A stretch of DNA of 64,000 bases from Phlebiopsis flavidoalba (Eukaryota > Basidiomycota > Agaricomycetes > Polyporales > Phanerochaetaceae), in the NCBI GenBank assembly GCA_035772785.1, contig JAOCPU010000004.1, positions 744,001 to 808,000 of the forward strand, given 5' to 3'. Position 1 is the stretch's first letter, and every line of letters starts with the position of its first letter. This document shows positions 36,301 through 45,898 of this stretch, one piece after another. The translations under genes were made by a program, and so were the position numbers. The notes beneath the pieces were generated by a model that had not been told where the DNA came from, ran no database searches, and saw nothing but the letters and a program-made list of their open reading frames with translations.

Positions 36301-37030
36301 CTTGTGATGCAAGAGTTGGGGAAATTGATTCATGCGCGCGCGAATGCCCATAAGCAGTGCATTCACTTCGGAGTCTACACTGACATCCCATCAGGAGTGG
36401 GGTGAAGTATCCGATGATTCGATGTCAGGGCCGCATGTAGACCCTCGAGAGGCAGGACGGGGGAGCAACACGTCCCAGGATAGAAGAGCATAGACCGCGG
36501 GGGGAACGCCTACATGCGGTGATCAAGGGTCTCCAAGACACCCAGAAGGTCTTCGGACCACTCGACAGAGCGTCGCGGGTGCGCGCATTCTTCCCCGGAA
36601 TTCGGCCTTTGCTACCTTGGCGGCCCAACTTACTTTCTACCGACTGTTTAGTTTGCGGAATACTCAGCGGCAGTGTTTTTGGCGTGCCCGCTCTGGCTCG
36701 GGGGGACAGCCTATTTGGCTGCATTCCAGTTTCAGAGACGCACAGTGGGAACAGGCTCGGTGATGTCAGGGATCAATGTAAATCTTTGGCCGTCCCATCA
36801 AGTTCAGAGTGGAATTAAGCTACTGTGCACTCACATAGCGTCTTTGGGCCGACGCACGGACTATCGGGTATCGATTGCGCAACGAACATCCGCATTCATC
36901 GGTTCGGTAAGCAAGACGTGGGCGAACGAACAAGGCAGGTCATGGGCGCCTAAATTGGGGCGGTAAGCTCCGGGCGCCTTTGGACCAAGAGCGCGCGCGC
37001 CTGCACGCTAACACGTCCTTCATAATTACC
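30303..37030. other. 6.7-kb stretch with no recognisable gene
   Basis: I found no known family here on either strand. Open frames exist (for example 32,602-32,955 -, 32,351-32,743 -, 33,423-33,785 -, 35,841-36,353 +, 36,673-36,966 +) but carry no motif, and neighbouring frames do not join into a conserved chain as they do in the genes around. On the plus strand, LVGAGFNGVDLSLNAHHS near 30,865-30,920 looks protein-like but isolated. There are homopolymer T runs at 33,953-33,966 and 34,931-34,940 and a C-rich patch at 34,297-34,318. It may be regulatory DNA, a decayed mobile element or genes too broken to read. Confidence 0.4.
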
Positions 37031-37033
37031 ACC

Positions 37034-37818
37034 ATGTCCGAGGATGATATGAATATCGACGAGAGTAAAGTCGGGGTAATCGTTCGTCGTAGGCCGTAGC
37101 GCAGTAGGCTGATTTATTACCGGATCTTGCACAGCCGCCAACGATGGCGTGGTCAGGGGCGCAGGGGCCAGAGGTCCTTCCACCCCCCAGAGCTCTGCGG
37201 GTGATTCAAGTTGTCTGTTTCTATAGTAGGTGATGTCTAACACGTATTTTGCCAGGCGGAAACGAGAGCGGCGTAGCTTCTCAACAAACATTCGATAGGG
37301 TGGAATCATCTCACGGCTCAGAGGACGAGAGCTGCGCGCTGTAAGCACTGCAGTCCCTGTCACCAAGCAACGCTAACCAGCCCATTCTCCGCCGACTCAC
37401 ACCAACAGCTGTCGAGGGCTGGATAGTACTAGTCACTGGGGTGCACGAGGAGGCGACCGAAGAAGGACCTCACGGACAAATTCGCAGAGTATGGAGAGAT
37501 CAAAACTTGCACATGAACCTCGACCGTAGAACCGGATATGTGAAGGTCCGTCTGCTCCTGTCAACTTTGTTCCGTCCACATCACGTTTGGCTCAACCCCA
37601 TTTCACTTGAATTAAGGGGTACGCGCTCGTTGAATACGAAACAATGGCAGAGGCGCAGACTGCAATTGACAGCGCCGCTGGTACGACACTTGCTGGAGCA
37701 AAACATTGCAATGCGAATTACGCCTTTGTTCGGCGGCCAAAGTCCGCCCCTGCTGCTGCCCAAAAAAGGTCGCCGAGAAGGTCGTGGAAGGAGTGCCTCT
37801 AGTCCATCACGCAGATGA
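37034..37818 (+). CDS. RBM8A: RBM8A/Y14 exon-junction-complex RNA-binding protein
   Basis: Y14 pairs with Magoh in the exon junction complex deposited on spliced mRNA. The start [20 protein letters not shown] matches fungal Y14. A second piece, [17 protein letters not shown], follows near 37,270-37,330. The RNA recognition motif runs [18 protein letters not shown], then (two frame switches) an EYGEIK-type segment, [13 protein letters not shown], a 71-nt intron at 37,546-37,616, [18 protein letters not shown] and a stretch with EQNI and YAFVR. The C-terminus is basic and RS-like: [20 protein letters not shown]. Frame breaks near 37,100, 37,465, 37,498 and in the last exon prevent one continuous frame, yet no conserved segment is missing. 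The length of about 170 aa is normal. Confidence 0.92.
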
Positions 37819-38029
37819 TGGGAACAACTCCGCGTCATCCGAACATCCTGTACTCTTCTTGTGGCCGTCCTTGCAATGCTGTCTTTCTAGTCTGCTCGAA
37901 TGAATTTATTTTTTGCTCCTCTTTCGCCCTTAGATTTTATCTTTACAGAACTGCGGATTAGATTGAATACCCTTTATACGTTGTTTATGACCAGCGTATT
38001 GGCCATGTGCCACCGTAGGTCTCGCGAGG

Positions 38030-39200
38030 ATGTTGAAGGCGCGTATTTTTCCCACGTTCCCGTGCTTGCTTGCGAACCACCACGAGACGAACTCCTTCGC
38101 GTCTGAGCCACCACTACCACCTCAACTCTTCGAGCACTATGGTCAAGGAGCCAAGAACGGTCACGTATCTTCGGAGGAAGAAAGACGTTGAGGAGGTGCC
38201 TCAGAGTGGTGAGGAAGAAGAAAGAGGAGGAGTACGAGATTGAGGCCATCTTGGACGCGAAGCAGGGTCGCATTTGAAGGCGTAAATCGCGGTTTTATAC
38301 GCCTTCAAAGGTTTATAGAGGCTGACGTACGCGTCTTAGGGGAAGCTTGGATACCTTGTCAAATGGAAGGGCTACTCGGAGACGAACACAACAGCTGGGT
38401 CAATGAGGAGGACGCCTCGTGAGTCCATGGCCAAATGTTCCGTTTCGGGGCCAAGTTTGACGCGTCACATCGCAACCAGCAAACGCCCAGAGCCTCATTC
38501 AGGAATACTGGGGCGAGGGGGTGGAGAAAGAAGAACACCAAGAAACCGGCCGGGCGCACGTGCGAAAGTCTTGATACCCCAAGTCCACTGTCGCCTCCGC
38601 GTCAAAGAAACGCCCCCAGAGGAGACCGAGTCCGCGTCGGCACCTCCGAAGAAACGCGGCAGGCCTCCAAAGGTGAAGCCGGTTTCCGAGAGCGAGGGAG
38701 GAGGAACCCGAGACAAGACCGTTTTCCCACGGAGCGAAGGGTCGCAAGAGCGCGAAATCTGTGGATTCCGATGTTATGGATGAGGACGTGGTGGAAGTCG
38801 GAGAAGAGACCTATTTGCCAGCATGAAGAAATGGGCGAACGTCCCCTCTTGGGAGCATCTCGTCGCCTATATCGATACCGGTGGAGAGAACGGAGGATGG
38901 CAAACTCTATGTCTACTTCCAACTGTGAGTTCTGGGCCTCCCTGGTTTGCTGTCATGTGCTCAACAGAAGGGGGTGGGGGGCGCCGCGGCGAACAATGTA
39001 GGGCCAGCAAACACGGTAATAAGAGATGGCCGCGAGGAGACCAAAATCTGCAGTGGAGAAAAATGCCGAAAATGGTACGCTGACTTCCACGTATCTATAC
39101 TTTGTCACGCTTCTAACCGGCGGGTGTGTGATTAGCTCTTCGATTTCTACGAGCACAACCTCCGCTGGAGGCCGTTCGATGGATGAACAACTCACAGTCA
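38030..39200 (+). CDS. HP1-type heterochromatin protein (chromo plus chromoshadow domains)
   Basis: HP1/Swi6 proteins bind methylated histone H3 Lys9 through the chromodomain and dimerise through the chromoshadow domain. N-terminal piece: SEPPLPPQLFEHYGQGAKNG followed by an acidic stretch. Chromodomain near 38,235-38,415: EYEIEAILDAKQGRI, then (after an intron-like gap) KLGYLVKWKGYS and HNSWVNEEDAS. The helix piece LIQEYWGE follows near 38,492-38,515. The linker carries an AT-hook-like PKKRGRPPK at 38,647-38,673. Chromoshadow domain: MKKWANVPSWEHLVAYIDT from 38,823, DGKLYVYFQL, an intron at about 38,921-38,965, and the C-terminal FDFYEHNLRWRPFD near 39,138-39,180. Frame switches occur near 38,190, 38,275, 38,510 and 38,750. 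The start is uncertain; ATG 38,030 gives the frame that carries the PPLPPQLFEHYG piece. Confidence 0.9.
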
Positions 39201-39229
39201 CGGTTCCGGTGTAATGGACCCCGGGTTAA

Positions 39230-40250
39230 TTCATCCCCATATCCTGGCGCGTGAATACTTCATGTCGTCTCCTGTCCAATTCTATCCCCAATGCTTGTTC
39301 TTTTACGTATCGTTGTTTTTTGCGGCTGACCCCGTTGTCTTCGTCACCTAATAGTACCTTCTATGCCCTCATGAACTCCACCAGTCTGCGATGAGTACGA
39401 TCCACCCTTAATGGTCTTGTTCAAGCTCCAGGTTATCGTCGCCACATCTTACATTCTCATCCAAGTGTCTGCACTTTGCCCACCCCTAACTGTTCAGCCG
39501 CACCGCGTGCTTACGTCTGGCAGATACCCCGCACGGTGTTGGCAGGTTGCTGACGGAATTCCCCAAGCTGTCGGCGGCAGCCCTGAACGACGTCTAGCGT
39601 GTCTAGCAGGGTACTACGACCGACAGTGCTGCTGTACGTGTTCAACGGAACTTTGGCGCCATCGTCGGCAAGAGGGAAGTAGCACAGCGTACAGGGGCCA
39701 TTAAGGAGGGTCGTCGTCGAAGGACTTGAACGAATGCTAAATTGCGAAGCACAGACTATACCTGGATTGCCATATCATATTGGCATGTCGCCAACCGATC
39801 GGTTACAGAAAGAATATCGCCCCCTCCAGGTCAAGGGGGCCTCGAGTACTTGGTACGCTATTGCACAAGCACCGACTCGAGCCAACCCCAAGACCTCGAT
39901 GACTAGACGAACGTTCGTTGCGTGACATTGACCATACCATCGCACCAAGAACCACTGTTACGACAGCGGAGAAACGTGTTATATTAGTGAAGGCCCAGTG
40001 TCTAGAACGAAAACGAAAAGAAAGATGTTGAAGCACTAAAATATTGGACGAGCCCAAAATGTACTGAGAGACATCAATCCAAAACAAATCTCGCAATATG
40101 AGCATGTGCCAATAGCCGTCCAGCCTTATGGGAACACACTGATACATCATTGAACATCAGCATATCCTGGTAACACGGGCAGGAACACTCACAATTAATT
40201 TGAAGGGTTGTAGTAAGCCCATCGAACTAAGGATTGAAGTAAGTTACCGA
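39230..40250. other. Intergenic stretch with one possible membrane-protein exon
   Basis: On the plus strand at 39,411 a frame starts MVLFKLQVIVATSYILIQVS, a hydrophobic N-terminus. It recalls isoprenylcysteine methyltransferase-like proteins of mushrooms, but no catalytic region follows, so I do not call it. Nothing else is recognised. Confidence 0.3.
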
Positions 40251-43200
40251 TCAAAGCTCCTCGTGTAGCGTGTGGGACGCCTCGGCGGCGGCGTCCTGCC
40301 CAGCCTCCACCTCTTGAGCCAAACTCTGGATCACCTCCGCAGGATCTGGAGATTGGGACCCGGGGACTGACGTGGCGTGCGCCTCCTTCTCTGCGGCGCG
40401 GTCAAGGGCCGATATGATTTCCTCGGTGTTGCGGCCAATAACAACTGGGGGTGCGGCGGGAGACTCCCCTTCAGAGCGCTCGCGACGCGTGTCGTCCTCG
40501 ATTGGAAGGATGGAAACGGTCTCATCTTCGCGCACCTCTGGTACGTCGGGCTCATCAGGAGCGCCACCGAATGCGCGCTCGCCATTCCTTCTGATCCTGC
40601 GGAGACGAGTCTCGAAACCTACGACAACATCTTGGACCTCGTTCTGCAGGTCCTCGATCGCGACCAATACGGGGTTGATGGGTGGCGATGGATGGGATCC
40701 ATTTTGCACGGAGAGCAGGTGGTGCAGGAATTTTTCGCAGGTCGCTGTCAGATTAGTTTCAATTAGGGGGTCTGTTAAGGTTGAGACAAAGTGTGGCCGA
40801 CTTACTCCGCTCCAAATCGTGGTAGCGCTGCCAATCGAGGTAAGTGACATCGTCAAGCCAGGCATAATCTAGCCCGATGTCAGTTTGGGCGCGATCCGCG
40901 ATGTCCTTCACCTCATCCGCAAGGCGACGGACCTACGTAAAAGTGTGGCTGTAAGTACGCGCGGAACGGACAATGTCGCAACATTTTAGCCCTCACCTCC
41001 GCAACCTCCTTCTGCATGAGGTTCATGTACCACCCGTTCACCAGGTTTTCCGTCTGAGTGAGCCCCGCTCTGCGAACTTAGTGCTGACCTTCTCCACGAC
41101 ACGCTCCCATATGACCCTCATTTCGTCAGAAGGCCGGGTCTCTTTCTTGAGAGTCCCCATATACTTTTCCGCGCCCTCTGAGATACTTCTCAGCCTCCTC
41201 CACAAGGTCCTCACAATTTCCTTGCGAATCTCGTCGTTCTCCTTGAGCTCGGTGGCGGCGGCCTTCCGCAGCGCAACGAGGGCTTGTCTCAATGCTTTCT
41301 TGTTCTTCGCCATCTGCTCTTCAAGGTCCGCTTCCCACTTCGCATGGCGACCTGTGATGTCTGCACGTTTCCTCGCTGTCTCCTCCTCTTCGCGCAGCCG
41401 TCGCTTCTCTGCCTTCTCTTCTTCCGTCTCTGTTTCAATCGCGGGCGCTGCCGTCACTACCTCGGTGGCCTCCGAGCCTCGGTTAAGAAAATCTTCGTAC
41501 ACAAGACCCAGATCGGCGAGAATGTCCGCCAGGGTCGAGGTCATCGTCGCTGTCACCCGCCTGTCCCACTTGAGGGGGCAGATGAGGCTAAGGGCGAAGC
41601 GGTGCCTACTGCCTAAGACAAATTAGCCGTCAAAATCAAGGCACGATACCGATCTTGCGTCACTTACCTCGTGAATTGTGGAGGAGAGCGTCGACAACGT
41701 TTCGGACACCGCACTCGCAACAGAGTCCGTTGCGTGGGACAGCGTGAGAGAGGCTTCTGCAGCGAGGCTAGACGCAGAGGAGACGGCCTGCCCGGCGAGA
41801 GGTGTCACCGAGGGTGCGACGTCCTCCGCGCCCGGCGCGGCACTAGGCACGATGTCCTCCAGGAGTGTTGACGAGCCGACGGATCCGATGCTAGAAGCCG
41901 ATGAAGAGATTTTCCCTATGGCAGATGATGCGGTGGCCGAGGCAGTCGATGCAACGCTCTCGGCAACTGAAGAGACTACCGATGAAATGCTGGAGGCAGG
42001 GGGCATGTGCTCCTCGAGCGTCGCTGCTGGGATTACTGGTCGGCAAAACAGCAGGAGCTGCCTCATTGTCTGGCACGACGTCAGGAAGCACAACGGATGC
42101 TGATCCAACGGCAGCTTCTGACGGCAGGGGAACCAGAGGTGTGGAGGTTTTCAGCGCGGAGGACACGACAGATGAGACCGATGCCGAAGCTTGGAAGACA
42201 GACTCGGCTACGGTGCTCCGCACATGTGCCAGCGGAGTTGCCTCACCACTGCCCAGCTCGTTAACTCGCTCCCAGATCTTCTTGACATGTGGATCGACGA
42301 ACTGACGCCTCTGTTCGCCGAGAAACTGTGCCGCTTGGAGCAGGAGAATTTGAAGCCTTTGCAAAAGGGGAATAGCGTAAGGTTTCGCGCGTTGGTACCC
42401 GTCGTAGGTCTTGTGAGCGGCAAGCACTACGTATGGGCGCGCCTGTGGCCTCTGCTGCCATTTGTGGAGAGCGACCGTCGTGCGACGCCAGTACGGTTCG
42501 AATTTGCTCTCGTACTCTGTCTGAAGTTTCAGGAGGTAGGGTTCGACCTTCTGCTCGACGCGCGTGACATAGGGCTCGAGGTGTTCGTGGTATTGGGGGA
42601 CGACATGCTTATTCCATTGGGGTACGACGCGTTTTTTGCCACTGCGGTACCACGCGCTCATTCCACTCCAGTCTGGTGCGTTGGGCGATAGGTAAAGTAA
42701 CGGCAATGGTGCGGTCAATGTAAGGCTTAGCGCGATCGACGTAGGGAGATACGGAGGGATGGGCGAGAGCCAGTTGGAGGGGCGGAAGTAGGTATGGTTC
42801 CAGCACCAATTTTCGGTAGTAGTAGAGCCCACGGCATACTGAGGAGTTTAGCGACTCGTCTTCCGGGCAGACGGTCAGCGTGTATATCGTGAACCAAAGG
42901 AGGAACACGCGAGTAAGGAGCTCAACGAAACTCGTGCCCTTCTTGCGGGATTTCTACACACTCATAAGCCGGGAGAGACGAAAGTACGTAATGTAAGAGC
43001 TTACATCCTTTCCCTTTTTCTGCTTGCCTTTACCCTTCCCCCTCCCTTTCTTCTCCGATGTATCCGGCTGAGGCTAATATAAGCGGGCGGGCGCCGTAAT
43101 AAAACGCGTCACTTACCGAGGTATCATCTGGATGATTTGCACCATCTAAGCTCTCTTTATCGGCAGCAGTGATGCCGTTCACGAGAGGACTGGTGGCCCC

Positions 43201-43306
43201 AGGTGCCGCTGAGGGAACCTTGCCCTTCACTCTTGGTATGGGCTGGGCCGAGTTTTGTGCGTGATGTTGGTACCGGAGCGGCCGGCGCCCTGCGGGTAAC
43301 GACCAT
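40251..43306 (-). CDS. Conserved basidiomycete coiled-coil/membrane-type protein, unknown function
   Basis: One long gene read across several exons. It starts MVVTRRAPAAPVPTSRTK at 43,306, with GKVPSAAPGATSPLVNG next and a Lys-rich exon (GRGKGKGKQKKGKD). A hydrophobic segment follows (FVELLTRVFLLWFTIYTLTV near 42,860-42,930). Then come YVDRAKPYIDRT, a long helical region with repeating YxxxxxPY units (VVPQYHEHLEPY, VEQKVEPYLLKLQTEYESKFEPYW), HKTYDGYQRAKPYAIPLLQRL, a Ser/Ala-rich low-complexity tract (41,690-42,000), and a coiled-coil exon dense in Glu/Lys/Arg (EEEKAEKRRLREEEETARKR). The C-terminal exon has PPINPVLVAIEDLQNEVQDV and ends HTLHEEL-stop (TGA 40,251-40,253). It contains few frame breaks compared with its neighbours (near 42,610-42,690, 42,000 and 41,080). 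I recall similar uncharacterised Agaricomycete proteins; the function is unknown. Confidence 0.8.
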
Positions 43307-43565
43307 TGCTTGTCAGCTAGCGCAAGCGGTATGAGTGTTCGTTTAAGAGAGCTGGCGTGGTATGCGAGGATAAATAAGGTGGTGGTCGTGCAGAAAGGCG
43401 TTGAGTCCGCTCGTCACAACGGCAACACCTCCAGAGCCACTGACGTGCCGCAAGCGCTCATTCAACGGCCACGTGGCAACGCTGATTGGCGCCCATGCTT
43501 TCTCAAGCGTTCCTGGGATCCTTCTCGCTTCCCGCGACTTTGCTCTCCGTCGTGAGCTGGGACAT
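43307..43565. promoter_or_regulatory. Short divergent promoter region
   Basis: The coiled-coil gene starts leftward at 43,306 and the next gene rightward at 43,486 or 43,566, leaving 180-260 bases for both promoters. An AT-rich GGATAAATAAGG at 43,369-43,380 reads as a TATA-like element rightward and as TTATTTAT leftward. Confidence 0.35.
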
Positions 43566-45595
43566 GTTTCCCGTCCGCCCACCCATCACGTACGCACGGC
43601 GGAAGGCCAAGAACAGACTACAGGCGAGCAACGGCCGGAGTTTACCGTCTTCGCCGCTGCAAGAACTTTCTCCAAGCAAAGATGATGTGACGCTTTCCGA
43701 GATGTCGCGCCGCATGAAGAAGAGGTCTCGTCAAGTCGTTTCCAGCACTCAGGAGGCGGTCGAGAAGGACATGGAGGACCGTCTAGCCAAAAAGCTCAAA
43801 CGCCCCTCTGGGCTGGACCTTCGCTCTATGGCTCAAATGTCTCCGGGTCCCCACCGTCCCCCAGCACGCGCCTGTTCATCATAGCGAACTTACTTTACCT
43901 CTCGATACGCAGCAGATTTACGATTCGCTGTTTTTGAGACGCCCTTTCGCCCCAACGCTGAGACGCTAATCAAGTCATATGCTGAGCCTGACCAACTGTC
44001 CCCCGCTGCCTATCGGACGTAGGATGCTCTCTCGCACTAGCTCTCGCAACCTTAAGGAGAATGTCGGCTCAGCCCGTCGGGAACTAGCATCTCCATTTAC
44101 TAGCTGCCCTAACTCTCGCGCCTCGTCACCGCAACGCTCGTACAAGACTCGGGCGAAAAGACCTCTACACTCAAAATCGCGCACACTGTCGTCTAGTTAC
44201 TTCAAGCAGCAAGCTCAATCAACTAATATTTCGCAGTCGGCAAGCTCTCTTCGTGGGCAAGAGACCCATTTTGACAGCATATTCTCTCCCACCATCCATG
44301 GACCTGCGCCAGTCTTGGCTACGCACAGCCGTACGGGATCCATCCCGGCTATACCCCCGGCTCTCTTGGATCATATCCCTGCCGAGGACTGGCTCGTCCC
44401 CGCTAAGGCGCTTTCTCGGACCCCTCCATCGCTAGAGGATATGGACATTGACGACGTCGCTGCCGAACATCCATCATTTTACCTTGACGAACCTATACAG
44501 ATCTCTACTCCGCCACGAAGGCGTCGCACGACGATCACAGTGAAGAACTACCGCCCATCTTTCATCGGGGAAACCAAATGACTCTATTTCTATGGACCTT
44601 ACCGACCCGGTCACAGCAGCGGACGAAGACAGGACTACGACGAGCGCGGAGCAAGCAACTGGACCCGCGCATCCGCGCCGGCGCCGACGAACAGTCGTCC
44701 ACATGTCTAGCGACAGTATATTTTCATCCGCGCTTGACTTCTCGGCATACATGACGGAATTTTTCGCCAACACAAAAGATTGACAGCGCCCGGCCCAACC
44801 TACCCGACGCGCCCCCCTCCTTCGCCCGTCCTAACGAGGTCCTCTCTGAATCTGCATTTTCATCATCGGCTCGCACTCCTCAGACTTTGGATCCTGCATT
44901 TTCTCCTGCCCCTGCTGCTCTTCCTACTGCTTTCATTGCTTCTGTTCCTCCTGCATCTGCGCCCAGTTCGCCCAATCCCATCGAAAATGTCCCTCGCTCG
45001 GTGCCTTCAACTCCACACGTATCTCGCCCTTCTTTAAGTCGAAGAACTAAGTCTCTCCAGACGCCATCCGCGGCCGACCGGGAGGAACTCAACGACATGT
45101 TCACGATGATGGGGCTCAGCGGTAGGATATCAACGCATATATGCGTCATGCTTCTGATCGTTCATCCTCTAGGAGTGGAGGAAGAAGTGCCTAGAGAAGT
45201 CGACGATTCTGGCGTCGGTTTGGAGAAGACAATCTCTGGGCTCGCCACGTCTAGCGGTCGGACCACAACGCAAACTCATCGCCGCAAGCGGGGGAGATAC
45301 TATTCGCGCCTCGGACTTCGCCCGCCCTTCTTTCGCGTTAGAGAGCGCGCATCGACCGCTGGGGCGTCAGCAGCAAACAGAAGAGCCGCGGCCCGCGGCA
45401 CCCGGAGCGCGACGTACCCGGTCTGGCACGGTGATTCTTGCGAAGCCTCCACCCGTTACGCGGACAAGGAAACGCGGGGGCGGGCGAGCTACTATCCCCG
45501 TGAAGATCGACGATAAACCTCTTACCCCTCAAGGTAGCGACGAAGAGGACGATGAGTTGCTGTTGAGACGTGGTGTGTACTGGCATGATGATTAG
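43486..45595 (+). CDS. Conserved disordered Ser/Pro/Arg-rich protein, unknown function
   Basis: A chain of compatible pieces ends at a stop near 45,593. They are VRPPITYARRKAKNRL, SSPLQELSPSKDDVTLSEMSRRM, EKDMEDRLAKKLKRPS, then (43,979 on) LSRTSSRNLKENVGSARREL, SRTLSSSYFKQQ, FDSIFSPTIHGPAPVL, IPAEDWLVPAKALSRTPPSL, DMDIDDVAAEHPSFYLDEPI, STPPRRRRTTITVKNYRPSF, IFSSALDFSAYMTEFFANTK, SAADREELNDMFTMMGLSG and a C-terminus DDELLLRRGVYWHDD. The composition and many S/T-P sites suggest a disordered, phosphorylated, probably nuclear protein. I know no family for it. Frame changes at about 43,880-43,980, 44,580, 44,780 and 45,150 may be introns or indels. ATG 43,486 and 43,566 are both possible starts; the VRPPITYARRK part favours the second. 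Confidence 0.65.
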
Positions 45596-45830
45596 GCTCG
45601 TTTTCTCTCCATTTTTTCTCGCTCTGCATATCGCTGTCTATTGTTTCTTGCTCTGCTGTTTTCGCATCGCTCTACTGCTCTCTCTCTGCTGTTCTTACTC
45701 CCCTGCAATGTTTTGTGAATGCATAGACATTTCCCATGCAAAGGCGTTGTGGCGGTGATGAGGCGGGATGCACAGATCCAAATCTCGTGACCGAACCCCG
45801 GGACCGCGTCTCCGATAGGCGTCTTGTCAA

Positions 45831-45847
45831 CAAAAAAAAAAAAAAAA
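45831..45847 (+). repeat. Poly(A) tract of about 17 bases
   Basis: An uninterrupted A run lies about 50 bases upstream of the likely sirtuin start. It is the longest homopolymer in the window. It could be a promoter poly(dA:dT) element or a trace of a retroposed tail; no retroposed gene is visible next to it. Confidence 0.6.
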
Positions 45848-45898
45848 CCAAATTATCGCCCACTTTTCGTCCACCTCCATCTTCGCCGGTCACTGGGC

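Noticed and set aside
39411..39704. Possible isoprenylcysteine methyltransferase N-terminus
   Set aside because: Only a hydrophobic start is similar; no catalytic C-terminal region follows on this strand.
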